A DNA stretch of 64,000 nucleotides from Vanilla planifolia (GCA_023846275.1 JAIUJO010000164.1:310001-374000); one strand, 5' to 3'. Counted from the stretch's first letter, positions 12,148 to 25,660 are shown. The notes: generated by a model from the letters alone, not told the origin. A program made the numbers and translations.

Positions 12148-15100
12148 TCTTAAGTGTCTTGGATTGCAATTTGTACAAAACGTTATCTCAATTTTTCAAA
12201 ATTTTCCGATTCATTTGGTTATATTACTATGTACATGTATATGTCCTCTATCTAGCCTTTAAATCTCCTTAATTTGGTTAATTAATATTACTTTGAATTA
12301 TCTCACTTCATCTTTAACATATATTTACCTAATTATAAAAAAATAATTTATTATTAATGATTATTTATTTATAAAATTCATATTAATTTAAAAATATGTC
12401 TCGTCTAGATGAAACAAATGTCATTTTACTTGTCTTTCAAGGGGTTTCAAACTAAATTATTTTTTAAATATTTTTAAAATTTAGTTTTCTAGGATTTATG
12501 TATACTTTCAAAGTCGTTTTCACTTATGTAAAAATGATGATCGATGATGTTATGCTTGATCTATACAGTAATCTAAAAAGTATCTTTTTCAAGTAATGTA
12601 TCTCATTTCTTGAAAGTTTTCGCTATGATTCTTTTATATTACAAATATAACGCTAAATTTTTTTTGTGTAATATTTATATGCCATGGATTTATATTGATA
12701 ACTTTTTTATTTACGCATATTTATTTTTGAAGTTAGCAATAATTTTCAATGAGATATGATCTGAGTGAAATGAATATCATTCAACTCTTCTTGACAAGTC
12801 TTACACAATTATATATTTCTTTTTAAAGTTTTAAATGTTTTATTTTCTAGAGTTTTCATATGCTTTATAAGTCATTTTAATACATACTTGATTTAACAGT
12901 CAAAGATGTTGTGTTTGACCTATATAGTTACTTGGAATGCAATATTTTAGCATAATTTACCTCATATCTTCATGTTATAATTTTTATTTAGTTATATTAC
13001 TATGAAACTCTAATTCTCCTCTTGTGTATCCTTTATAATACTATATTTATGTTATACTACATACCTCCAATTAAACTTTTTTTAACATTAATATGTATTT
13101 ATTTAATATTAAAGTAGCATTTTTTTTTATTAAATATGATTATTTATTTTTTTCATTCATATGAATTCCAAATGAGGTCTAATCGTGGCAAGACAATTGA
13201 TGTTGGACTTAACTTGACAAGCTATATCAAATTAAATATACATTTTATTATTTTATATTATTATATTTTATTTTGTTTTCTCATGCCTTCTGAAATATTT
13301 TTATTTTTTCTTATTTAATGATTGTGAATTTTACATGTGTTCACACAGCAACCTTGGAATGTAACTTTCTCACATAGTTTATCCTAGATCTTCAAGTTTA
13401 ACACTTTGGATTGGTTATATAACAGCTTAATTCTAAATCTTATATTTTGAGACAATTACAAGCCTTCAATTAGGTTATATTACATTATTTCATTTTACCA
13501 CATTTCAATTTTAATATATATTTTATTAAGTAGAAAATAATAGTTTATTAGTGTTTATTTTTGTTTTCTTTTGGAATACTCAGCATGTACAAATGATTCT
13601 CGGTCCAGATAGAACAATTAATGTTGGTTTAAACTTTATAGACTCTATCCTACAAAATATTCTGTTCAATAATTTTAAATACTTTACATTTTAGTATTTT
13701 GGTATGCTTTACAAGAAATTTTGAATGGTATCAGATTTAATGGTTAATGATGTTTCACTTGATCTCTTTAGTATCAAGGAATTCAATTCTATGATATAAT
13801 TCATCTGATTACATCAAATGGTTTGCTTTAATTTTTTTCCTTATAATGAAACTCTAATTCTCTTATCATTTGATCTTTATCTCTTTTTTTTGTAAACTAC
13901 ATTGCCATAATTTATCTCATTTTAGCCTTTATATATAATTACATAGAATTTTCAAAGTAATTTAGTTTTTTACACTTATTGAACTTAGTAATTTGCAGTA
14001 AATCCAAATGAGGTCCAATAGAGACAAAATAAATGTTTTTTTGTCCAAACTCAAGTATTATGAAATTAAATATTTATTTTATATTTTTAATATAATTTAT
14101 ATTTTTGTTTTTCTTATTTTTCACAAAACATTTTTTTTCTTAATTTAATGATTGATGATGTTATCCTTAATCTCCTTAGAATTTTAGGTTGTATTTTTCT
14201 CACATAAATTTTCTAATTTCTTGAAATATTTTTCCTTAATTTTGTTATAGTACTATGGAAGTCAAAATATACTTGCTTTTGACCATTATATTTTTTTGAT
14301 TTAGTTATGTAACACTATTTCAATTTAGCTCATCTCTAGCTTAAAATATATTTATTTAAAATTAAAATAATACTTTATAGTTATTTATGACTATTTAAAA
14401 TAACAATTAATAGTGATTCAAGAAAACATTTCAATGAGATGAAAAGAATGTCACTACACTCCTCATAAAGAGCAATACCAAATGAAATATTCATTTTATT
14501 ATTTTCTAATATTTTATTTCTATGATTTATATGTAAATTAGGAGACACTTTAATTCATATGTTATTTGACAATGGAGAATGTTGAACTCAATATTTTTAG
14601 TATCGTTGAATGTAATATTTTTGGACAATTTATTTCATTTTCTTAAATGTTTTGCCTTCATTTCGAAACATTACTATGCATCTCTATATCACATCTCATT
14701 CCTTTCCATTGCTTTCATTTGGTTATATTTCCTTGTTTTTATTTACTTCATTTCATCTAAAGTACACATTTACTTAATGTTAAAATAATATTTAAATATT
14801 ATTTATGCTTTTTTATTGATAAATCATAATAATTCAAAACAAGGCATAATTGAGATGAAAGAAATGTCGTTAGACTCATCCTAATGAGTACCACCCTCTT
14901 GAATACTAATTCTTTTATATTAAAAGAGTTTTTTATTTGTACCTTATTTGATGATCAAGGTTATCATACTCAGTCTTATTTTTATCCTAGAATTAAACAC
15001 TAAAACATAATTTGTCTCATTCATTTTATTTTTTAATTTCATTTGGTTATATTACTATGCTTTAATTTTCTTATATTGCTGTGTATTCTGAATCTCCTTT

Positions 15101-16847
15101 GGTATGACCATTACATCACTTTGAGATTCTGGTGTTAAAACATTCAATATATCACTTTCATATTTAGCAAATATTTACTTGATATTAAAATAAACATTTG
15201 TTGTCATTTTTTCCTATTTTGTTGGGTTATTCATAGTGATCCCAAATGTGGTTTGATTCAGCTAAAACTATGAAGATTGGACTTCTATGGATTAGCTCTA
15301 TCCAATGAAATGTAGATTTTAATATTTTCATATACTTTATTTTCTATCTTTTAGGATGCTTTAAGAGATAATTTTATTCGTACTTAATTTAATGATTAAG
15401 ATAGTACACTAAATCTCTTCGGTATTTTGGAATGCATATTTTCTACATAATTTGACTTATTACTTAAATTTTTCCATAGTGATTTTATTATTTTCTTATG
15501 AAACTCAAATTCTCCTCTAATGTGACCTTTAAATTATTATGATTTTGTTATATTTAATTGCTTAAACTTTTGAAACTTTGTCTTTGATATGTATTTACTC
15601 AATATTAAAATAATAATTTTTTATTATGATTTATGTTTTTTTTAATTTTTTCAATTAATAGTAATTCCAAATGAGGATAATTCAATGTGCTCTATCTAAT
15701 TAAATATAATTTTTTTGCTTCCTTGAGTTTTGGCATGCTTTATGATACATCTTTGAATTGTACATGATTTTATTATTAAGGATATCATAATCAATCTATT
15801 TAGTCTTTTTGTGTCTAACTTTTCACAATAGTTTATCTCATTTCCTTAAATATTTCATTTTGAATATGCTATATCACCATGTAACTCTATATTTTTTCTA
15901 GTTTGATCTTTACATAGCTTTGATTTGTTTATAATATATTTCTTTAGTTTATCACTATTTGTATTTAATGTATATTTTTCTTAATTTAAAATAACTATTT
16001 AATATTATTAAATCTAATTTACTCGTGTGATTCTTGGTTATTTACTTTTGTCTTCCATAAAAATTAAACATATATTTCTATATAATTTATAACTCTTTAT
16101 TTTATAGGGTTTAGCACATAGTAAGAGATATTTGAAATGATATCTAATTCGATGATCCAGAATGTTACACTAGATCTCATCATAAATGTCATGGAATGCA
16201 ACTTTCCTTATAATTTTGACACATTTCTTGAAATTTTTTTGTTTGATTTTATTATTTTATTATGAAACTCTAATTCTCCTTTTTTAGACTTTTTCACGTT
16301 TTTTATTTATTTATATTACAATTTTTTAATTTTTTTAATTTAGCTTTTATGCATATTTACTTGGTATTAAAATTGTAATTTATTATTATATATGTTTTTT
16401 TACTTTTGTGATTCTAAGTAATTACAAACAAGGTCTAATATGTAAGAAATATCATTTAACTTATCTTCTTAAACTTTATCAAATTAAGTACTCCGTTTAA
16501 TATTTTAAATTTTGTGTTTTGAAGGTCTTTTTCATATGATATAGGATATATTGATCCATAATTGATTTGACAATTAAGTATATTAGCTTATATTTCATTA
16601 TTATTTTTTAATGAAACTTTCCCACATAATTTATCTCATTTTTTCTAATTTTTTTATTTGGATAAATTATTATGTAACTATAAACCTCCTGTGTTACCAA
16701 TATATTGCTTTTTTTTGGATATATTATATTACATCAAATTATCCCATTTCATTTATAATTTATATATACATAATTTTTAAAAAAATAATTTTTTTTTTAT
16801 ATGTCCTACAATTTATAGTACAGATCAATCATAATTAGTCCTCTAAA

Positions 16848-16990
16848 TGAGGCCTCTTCTAGTTCTGGACTGGTCGGAGATGGAAGAATGTAGCAACAAG
16901 CATTATGTAATCGCGATTACCTACAGTACGATTACCTATGCAACAAGTTAAAAAGATATTGGCATGAGTAATTCAACTTCTACCTACAAC
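16848..16990. other. Foreign ~143 bp island with a 14-bp palindrome
   Basis: A GC-richer stretch interrupts a monomer: it opens near 'cttctagttctggactggtc', contains the perfect palindrome GTAATCGCGATTAC at 16,907-16,920 and a further GATTAC at 16,930-16,935, and ends near 'ctacaacctcatctttg'. The satellite text on both sides covers nearly the same point of the monomer ('ctaaatgaggcct' before, 'ccaaatgtggtcc' after), so a short piece of the repeat flanks it twice. That could be a target duplication or a join of two units. I recognise no element family. Confidence 0.65.
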
Positions 16991-19900
16991 CTCATCTTTG
17001 CTTTGACATGGTTCCAAATGTGGTCCAATAAAGCTGAAAATTTCATTGCACTCTCTCATTGAGTATATCCTAATAAAAATCCATTTAATTACTTTTTTGA
17101 AGGTTTTATTTTTTAGGTTTTTGACATCATTTATGAGACATTTAGATTCATATTAGATTCTAAGATCAAGGATGATACTTTCAATATTATTAATATTCTA
17201 GAATGCAACTTCCCAAAAACATTAACTCATTCACTTAAATGTTTCCCTTAGATTTCTCAAAATTGTTATGAAACTCTTATTTTCTTTGCATAAGTCCCAT
17301 AAACTGTATTGATTTGGTTATATTAATTTGCTTTATTTCATCTTATTTTATATTTAAACTTTTTTTACTTAATATTAAGATAATAATTAGTTATTATTGA
17401 TGATTTTTACATGGCATTTTGTAAAAATTATAGGTGAGGTCTAATAGAGATGTGGCAAATGTCACTTGGCTTGTTTGGATAAACTTTATCCAACTAAATA
17501 TTCATTAATGTATTTTTTATGCATTTTATTATCCAATAGTATTGTATTATTTACAAGTCATTTTAAATCATGCCTAATTTTATGATCTAGAAGTTACACA
17601 TGAATTACTTAGTACCTCAGAATGTACCTTTCCATCATAATGTATCTCTTATCAACAAATTTTTTGTCTTAATTTTGTTATATTACTACATAGCTCTAAA
17701 TATCATCTCAAGTGACCTAAATACCTTCAAATTAATTATTTATATTGATTCAATTTATCTCATTACAATTTTAATGTATATTTGTTTAATATTAAAATAA
17801 TAATTTATGGCATTCATTACGAGAAATTTAAACTCTACCATGCTTGATAATCAAGGATGTTACACTTGATCTACATAATCACTTGGAATGCAAATTTTCT
17901 ATATAATTTATCTTATTTCATAAAATTTTTTTCTTTGATTTGGTAAAATTGTTAAGAAACCAAAATTTCCTTACAGTGCGACTTTTGAATAACTTTTATT
18001 TTGTTAGATTACATAGCATGAAATTATCCCTTATTTCAACATTAGTGCTTTTTTACATTATGTCAAAATAATAATTTACTAATTTTTATGATAGTTATTT
18101 TTCGTAATTCTCAGTAATTCTAAATGATGTTAATTGGAGATGGGAGGAATGTTATTCGACTAGTCTCAATGACTTCCTTCTAAAATATATTTATTTTTAT
18201 TTCTTTAAATTTTGTATTTGTTACAGTTTTGGTATACTTTATTAGATATTTTAAGTCTTATCTAATTTGATAATCAAAAATTTTGTGCTCTATCTTCTTA
18301 ATATCTTGGACTGCAACTTTTTGATATAGTTAACTAATTTTGTCAAAGTTCTTTCTTAGATTTGGTTATATTAGTATGTAACCTTAATTCTCCTCTCATT
18401 TGTGTTTTAAGTTGATTTATTTTGATTACATGATATTACTTCAATTTGTCAAACTTTAGATTTAATATATATTAGGTAAAAATTTAATAAAATTATTTAT
18501 TACTTTTTATGTTTATTTGCTTCGATAATTCATTATAATTCAAAAGAAGATCTAAATGAGACAAAGTAAACATCATTGGATGCATCTTGGTGGAATCCCT
18601 ACAATTAAATATTCATTTATATTTTTTAAATAACTATTTTCCTAACTTTTGGAGTGCTTTCTATGATATTTTGATTAATGTGTTACTTAACATTTGATGT
18701 CACAGTCGATCTCCTTAGAATCTTTGAATTCAAATTTCATGTATAATTTATCTCATTTTTCAAATATTTTACCTAATTTAGTAATATTTATATGTATCTC
18801 TACATCTCTTATTATGAGACATTTACATCACTTTGATCTGGTTCTTTCATATTCATTCAAGTTTCCTTGATTAGGACTTAATATATAAATACCAATTGTT
18901 AAAATTCATAATTTGCTATTATATATGTTTACTTACATTATTAAACCATAGTAATTCCATGCATGGTTTGACTGTGGAAAAAATATCATTCTTGCACTCA
19001 TCTTGATGAACATTATCAGTTTAACTACTAATTTCATTATTTTTTAATTACCTTTATTTTATGCATTATTTTTTTCAATTCAATTCATAGTTGATGTAAT
19101 GATTTAGGATGTTGATCTCATCTCTTTAACATCTTCTAATGCAATATTGTCATATAATGTATTGCATTTGCCTATAATGTTATCTTTAATTTGTTTTTGC
19201 TATTATGTAATGGTCATTTAGTTCTATTTTGATGATTACAATGTTTCGATTTTGTTATATTATATCATTTTAATTTATCTTATTTTAGGCTTAATATATA
19301 TATGCATATTTATTATTCAAGAGATAATTTATTTTTTTATCTTCATTTAATTTGGGAATTCACAGTATTTTGAAATGAGGTCAGATTAAATGGAAATATC
19401 ATCTTTGGTCTCATCTTTATGAGCTCTATCCAAATAATTAATCATTTCGACATTTCAAATATTTTTTTCTTAGGTTTTGGTAGTTTTCAATTCATTTAAT
19501 TCATAATTGATTTTATGATTATGGTTGTCATACTAAAATTTTTAGTTTCTTGGAATGCAACATTTTTACATAATTTTGCTCGTTTCTTCAAATTGGTCCC
19601 TTTGATTTTGTCATGCTATTATAAATCTATAATTTTTGTGCCATGTAAATTTTAGATCATCTATATTTTGTTATATTATATTTCTTTAATTTAATAGATT
19701 TAAACTTTAATGTTTTTTTTACTTTATACTAATTTTTTTTATTATTATTTTTGTTGTAGTACTTTACAAAAAGATGTAATTCCAAATGATGTATAATCAA
19801 GAAAAACAAATGTCATTATTCTTGTCTCAATGAGTGCGATCAAATTGAATATCCATTTCTATATTTTTAAAAAAATATTTTCTATTATTTTGCATGCTTT

Positions 19901-20678
19901 GTGAGATATTTAATTTTTGTATGATTTAATGATCAAGATGTTATGCTAGATATCCTTAATATCTGATTAGACAACTTTCTTATATAATTTATTACATTAC
20001 CTAAAATTTCTTTCTTTGATTCAGTTATTTCCTTTTGTGTAAATCAAATCTCTTATTTTGTGAGTTGTTTTAGTTTGACTTGGTTATATTACAATAATTC
20101 AATTCATTATGTTTCAGTGTCAATATAAATTTACAAAATATCAAAATAACTTTTTTTTATTTATGCTTATTTACTTTGGTAACTCGTAGTAATTCTAAAT
20201 AATGTCTAATATAGTTTGAAAAATATTGCCAGAATCATCTTGATGAGCTCTATCTATTTGAATTTGACTTTTAACATTTTTAAATTTTTACTTTCATGGT
20301 TTTTGCACATATTATGAGCCATTTTAGTTTTTATCTTATTTGATGATCATGGATAAACAATATCTTCTTGGTATCATGTAAGGTAATTTTTTCATTAAAT
20401 TTATCTCATTTTTTCAAAATTTTTCTTTGATTTGTTATAGTTTTTAAGCAACAAAAAATCTCTTATTGTGCTGCATTTAGATTCCTATAATTTGTTTATG
20501 TTTCATTGTTTTAATTTGAATGATTTTGGCTTCAATATATATTTACTTAATTCTAAAGTAATAATTTATTATTCTTTATACTTATTTACATTGGTTATTT
20601 GTTATAATTCAAAAACAACTTTGGTTGAGACTATAAAAAATGTCATTTGACTCATCTCAACATGCTCTACCAAATTAT

Positions 20679-20724
20679 GCACACACACACATACATGCAC
20701 AAATATATATATATATATATATAT
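20679..20724. repeat. Compound microsatellite (CA)n then (AT)n
   Basis: A (CA) run at 20,679-20,690, a short 'atacatgcac' bridge, then an uninterrupted AT alternation at 20,703-20,724. It sits within an inverted-arm monomer in place of the usual sequence just after 'tgctctaccaaatt'. It is a simple-sequence expansion with no other function visible. Confidence 0.9.
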
Positions 20725-22298
20725 GATAAATATTTTATTAAAATGTTTGGACATATTCTATGAAAAATTTAGACTCGTAACTACATTGATGATTGAGGAC
20801 ATTGCTCTCGATCTCCTCAACTTTTTAAAAGTAATTTCAAAAGCAATTAATATCATTTGTTCGAACTTCTTTTGATTTTTTTATATTATTATGAAAATTA
20901 ATTCTCCTCTTATGAGATCTTTAATTTGTTTTGATTTGGCTGTCATATTACTTTTAACTTATCTCGTTTTCGATTCAATATATATTTACTTCATATTAAA
21001 TTAATAATTTAGTATTTTTAACATTATTTGTTATTATCAATTTTTAATGAGGTCTAATTAAGACCAACAAAATGTTTTTTAACTCATCTTAATTAACTTT
21101 TCCAATTAAATTTCATATTTATGTTATTTAAATGCTTTATTTCATTATGCTTTTGCAAATACTGGGAGTTATTTAAGTTAGTACTTAATTTGGTGATCGA
21201 AGATGTTACATTAGATCTCTTTGTTATCCTAAAATGCAACTATTGTAAACAATTTAACACATTGCTTCAAATATTTTACATCGATTTTGTTATGTTTTTA
21301 TGAATCTCTAATTCTCTCGTCTTATGACTTTACATATGTATAATTTGATTATATAATGTTTTTTCAATTTTTCTTATTTTAGTTTTAACATATCCTTTCT
21401 TAATATTAAAATAATACTTTATTACTGTTGGATCTTATTTAAATTTTTTATTCATAATAATTCCAAAAGAGGATTGATCGATGAGGAAAAAATAAAGTTG
21501 AACTTGCCTTTATGAGCTCTATCCAAAAAATATTTATTTTTTATATTTTTAAGTTTTTATTTTTTAATACTTTTTGTTTTCTTGCAAGGAATTTCATTTC
21601 GTACCACATTTGATGATCTACAATGTTACACTAAATCTACTAAATATCTTGCACAATAACTTTCTCGTAACCTTTATCATATTTCTTCTAAAGTTTTTGT
21701 CATTTTGGTTAAATTACTATGCAACTATAAATCTCCTCTCATATGACATTCACATTACTTTAATTAAGCAACATTGAATTGCATCACGATATCTCATTTC
21801 AGTTTCAATGTACATTTACTTTATATTAAAAAGATAGTCAATTATTTTTTATTCTTAATTTAATAATTCAAGGATACTCCAAATGAGGTCCAACTAGCTC
21901 GAAGCAACTGTCGTTACACATATCTCATCAAGCTTTATCATATTTATTATTAAATTTTATAATTTTAAATATTTCTTATAGGGTTTTACCTACTTTATAA
22001 GGAATTTTTATTTCCAACTCAATTGGTTATCAATGATGTTTTAATCAATCTCCTTAGTATATATAAATTAAACTTTCCCAAATAATTTATCATTTTTTAT
22101 TTAATTTTTTCTCTTTGATATGATAATATTCCTATATAACTCTAGCTTTGCTCTTATGTGCTTTAACATCACCTTGAAGTAGCTATAGTTTTTTTTTCAT
22201 TTATCACATTTCACATTTAAAAAAAATTTTCTTGATATTAAATTTATAATTTCCTATTATTTTAGCTTATTTACTTGGCTAATTTGTTGTAATTAAAA

Positions 22299-22342
22299 AT
22301 TTGTTTGATAGAGGCAAAAAATTTGTTTGATAGAGGCAAAAA
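22299..22342. repeat. Tandem duplication of a 22-bp satellite piece
   Basis: The string 'ttgtttgatagaggcaaa' occurs at 22,301 and again at 22,323 with no differences across the 22-base unit. It lies in the last monomer before block I and is a recent slip or repair event. Confidence 0.9.
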
Positions 22343-22484
22343 TGTTGTTTGACTAACCTTGATGAGCTTTATCAAATAAAATATTAATCTAAGTATTTCC
22401 TCTTAATATTTTAGCCATTGTTTTTGAGACATCTCTATACAAACTTGATTTGACAGGAATGATCTTACACTCAATTGGTCCTTG

Positions 22485-23290
22485 CTTCACATCTTATATT
22501 CATGATCTCATTGGACTTCATTAGATGGCTTTGAGTGTTTCCCTCTTATGATATATTAGTTCTTGAATCATGTGGCTCCAAATTAAGCATTTTAAATTCT
22601 ACAACTAATATCATTCCTAATTTTAATATTGATAAATCAAACGATCTAGCTCATATACAACTTGATTAGATTGCTTAGATCTAATATGTCTTCACTACCA
22701 TAACTAGTATCTCATTGCAACATTAGGTCTAATGGTTTACAATGCCTCTGATTGGGTCTAATAGCTCTAGTTGATCTTGTTTAATGTAACATTAGCTAGC
22801 CATTATAGTTAGCTATTTTTGAAGAATTGCTTAAGTCATTTGTACAAGATTTTTAAGCAATTTAGTGCTAGCTTTTGAAATAACTTTGCTGTCACTTTTT
22901 AATGACTATAACCAAAATTTTTTAATAAATACTGACAACTATGAATGAGATGACTAATGAATTTGAACAATATTTTAACACATGAAAGAAGTGTTGCATC
23001 ATATTTTATTTGTGTAAATTTCTCTTGATAGCATTTATAACTTAGACTACATGAAATTCCAAAAATTTCTCTTGATAGCATTTATAACTTAGACTACATG
23101 AAATTCCAAACTTTTTTTTTATCTAAATGCAATCTTCTATGTTTTCATTGTTTCAATTCTCTTCATAATTTTGAACACTTAATGCCCTAATATATTCATC
23201 AACAAGCATACAAACATTTGTACATTTTCATATAACATTTATTTCTTACTATATTTTTTCTTTTAGGTTAGGCATTTTAACATTAGTAAA
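22485..23290 (+). other. Left part of block I, unassigned, possibly LTR
   Basis: About 800 bp with no satellite boxes and no recognisable protein. It is less AT-rich than the satellite, for example 'cattagctagccattatag' and 'ttagtgctagcttttgaa' near 22,788-22,877, a style of sequence common in plant LTRs, but I find no matching second copy in the window. It contains the 47-bp tandem duplication at 23,016-23,109. Confidence 0.4.
23016..23109. repeat. Tandem duplication of 47 bp
   Basis: Positions 23,016-23,062 and 23,063-23,109 are essentially identical, each containing 'tctcttgatagcatttataa' followed by 'cttagactacatgaaattcc'. Near-perfect identity in a decayed block points to a recent event. 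Confidence 0.93.
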
Positions 23291-23292
23291 AA

Positions 23293-23367
23293 CCCCAGTT
23301 CAATTTGATCTCGTAAAAAGTTGAGTTAATATTGAGCTCATAAAATCCTATGTAATAATTGAACCAT
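23293..23367 (+). mobile_element. Segment shared by both copia blocks (candidate LTR piece)
   Basis: This stretch of about 75 bp matches, in reverse complement, 47,034-47,104 of block II. Shared words in order include 'tttgatct', 'taaaaa', 'ttgagctca' and 'tcctatgt', with similar spacing throughout. In block II it lies some 550-600 bp upstream of the primer-binding-like site, so it is best read as part of a 5' LTR. It is the clearest evidence that blocks I and II belong to one family. Confidence 0.7.
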
Positions 23368-23499
23368 AAAGAAAAACTAGATGGTCTAACTCTTTTATTA
23401 GTTGAGTTGTTTCTACAACACCATTAATGGTGGATGTAAATTCTCATTTGACCCAAACAACCTTAATATTAGGTGCACCATTTCAAATTTCATACAAGG

Positions 23500-25660
23500 T
23501 TAAATTTTTTTATTAAGAATTTTTTTAGAAATTAATATATTTTAAAATTGAGAAATTTTTTTTTAAACCCACAGTTCACCCGACTTTTATTGCATTCTTA
23601 GACAAACTTTTATTTCAATAAGTTTCAAAGTGGTTTGCAACAAAAATTGAATAAAATTCCTAGGTCATTCCTTCATTTGTGTTCAAATTGATTTTGTTAT
23701 TAATTCTAATTATTTAATAGTATTATTATTTTATTATTATTTTTTGTAATTTTCATATTTTTATTTTATAGTGAACTTTCAAGATTTTTAAATGTTGCTA
23801 TTTTTTCTAATTGCTTAAGGATGACTTTACCCATAGTTGTCAATTTAGAAACTTTTTGAGACAAGCATTTTCATCAAGTCATTCACCATTATTTATGGGT
23901 AAAAAATTTGTTGCTTTGAAAAATGGCTTTAGAAGTTTCATTCAACAAATTGATGATAATATGTTGGATCTCTCTTTACCCAATTTTTTGTACTTCCAAT
24001 AAAAGAAATAAAAAATCAAGAATGTGTGTTATTTTAATTCTAAAGGAATCAATTACTCATTTTGTCCATTGCCTAAAGAAATTTGTGCGAGAGCATGTTT
24101 GACTACATGTTGTTTCGTGACGATGATAGGATATGTGGTTAGAATGTGTCTCCAAGTAATGGCAATGATAGGAAGGAGAAGAACCATAAAAAGAAGTAAT
24201 AAAAGAAGAAGGTGAGAAAAACAAACTAAATTTAGATAAAAAATCTTAGAGGTTAACTATATCAAAAACTTCTAATTCTTGTCATGAGTTTACTTTTTGA
24301 ATCTTGTGATGAAATATATAATTCTTTTAGGAAAATTGTTGTTGGGTTTAAAAAATTAACATTTATGATGATCTTAAGAATTCTTATGCCAAACATGAAT
24401 GTAGAATAGTTCAATAGCATGAACAATGTGATTCTCTTAAGGAGGAAAATATTTCTTTAAATTATCAAGTTGAACCAAATATTTCTAATGTGTCATGTTT
24501 GAAAGACTAAAATAAACAATATGAAAATCAATTATCCAAGCATATTAAATGTAATGAGGCTTTAAAGGTAGATAATGATAACTTGAGGAAACACAATGTT
24601 CCTAAAAATAATTAGAGAAATTTAATCACTTGACAAAGAAATAATTATTTAAAGTCAAAGTATGCTAGTTTGTTTTCTCATATACCTATAAATATTGACA
24701 TGTATCATCATATTCTTATTCATCCAATCATGTGAAAAAGCGCAATGGTAACTTAAATGCTTTACATGTGCTTAAACATTCGTCATCTTACAACTATGTG
24801 GCAAAAAATAAAGCATATTTGAATAATAACTATAGGCTAAAAAATCATATATTAATATGTTCAAAGTAGCACCTTTTCCTTCTTAGCACACATGTAATTA
24901 TCATGCCAAGTCTAATATTATATGTAATTATTATTCTTAATTTGGACATCTTACATTGGATTGCTTAAAAAAAAATCCATAAATCTAAAGCATAATAGGT
25001 ATTAGTGGACCCTTGAGGAACAAACTTTGAAAAAATCTTTTTAAAATCACAACATTCACACCTTACCATTATTGAACCTAACATCATTTAGGCTCCTAAA
25101 TTAAGTCCCTAAATTTTTTTTGTAGGTTTGTTAAAAAAATCCATAAATCTAAAGCATAATAGGTATTAGTGGACCCTTGAAGGAACAAACTTTGAAAATA
25201 TCTTTTTAAAATCACAACATCCACACCTTACCATTATTGAACCTAACATCATTTAGGCTTCTAAATTAAGTCCCTAAATTTTTTTTGCAGGTTTGTTCAA
25301 ATACTATAGGACCTATGGAAACAATGCTTGCATTGTGAGTTTCTATAACTCACTTGTAAATGTTACAGGTCATCTACTTCCTTAGCTTAGATTAGATGAT
25401 AAATTGTATTTAGACTTGTTTATTGTTAATCAATATTAATCATTTAGAACTTTGTATATTATGAATTCAAATATTAAAGTAAATACCATGTTTTCTTCTT
25501 GGCATATTTGATTAATGACATGGTTTGCTATTAGGAATGGAAGTGTATGAGCTTATAATTAAGTGATAGTTGAGTTAAAAAATTTAATACAAAAAAGGAA
25601 AAAAAAAACTTAGTTATGTAACACATTGATCTTAGATGACCTAAGAATTACAGGACTATT
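23500..25660 (+). pseudogene. Block I gag copy A (broken copia gag and flanks)
   Basis: Homologous along its length to copy B at about 26,930-28,925: both have 'taaggatgactttaacc'-like text (near 23,814 and 27,290), 'cacatgtgcttaaacat' (near 24,763 and 28,190), the zinc-knuckle region and a tail ending in 'tatgtaacacattgat'-like text (near 25,615 and 28,897). The zinc-knuckle region lies at 24,923-24,964. Gag would coat the element RNA in virus-like particles; here it is a broken fossil with many breaks. It contains the 164-bp tandem duplication at 24,969-25,297. Confidence 0.7.
24969..25297. repeat. Tandem duplication of ~164 bp just after the zinc knuckle of copy A
   Basis: Positions 24,969-25,132 and 25,133-25,297 repeat the same text ('ccataaatctaaagcataat' to 'ttttgtaggtttgtt' and 'ttttgcaggtttgtt'). 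They differ at only about five positions. Copy B has the sequence once, so the duplication arose after A and B separated. Confidence 0.95.

Larger units (their letters stand above)
10050..22484 (-). repeat. Satellite array, inverted middle arm
   Basis: This is the same monomer read in the opposite direction, about 30 copies. Box 'gagctctatc' and variants fall near 10,427, 10,846, 11,188, 12,017, 12,794, 13,220, 13,640, 15,292, 15,682, 16,470, 17,061, 17,470, 19,430, 20,245, 20,664, 21,515 and 22,360, an average step of about 411 bp. Within each unit one reads 'ttggcatgctttatgagaca', 'gatgatcgaggatgttacac', 'tcttggaatgcaactttc', 'tatctcatttcttcaaat', 'tttgatttggttatatta' (twice), 'ctctaaatctcctctcatg', 'tttagctttaatatatattt' and 'taattccaaatgaggtc'. 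The longer step 16,470-17,061 is explained by the foreign island at 16,848. The arm stops within a monomer at about 22,484, where block I begins. Open frames here are translations of the repeat, not genes. Confidence 0.9.

Noticed and set aside
10030-22484. The two arms as one giant inverted repeat (palindromic duplication)
   Set aside because: Units at equal distance from the switch at 10,045 do not look more alike than other pairs, for example the island at 6,741 and the island at 16,848 differ. The arms share only the satellite family.
23811-24215. Two short + strand frames (63 codons each) as small host genes
   Set aside because: They lie in gag copy A of block I and have counterparts in copy B, so they are parts of a copia fossil.
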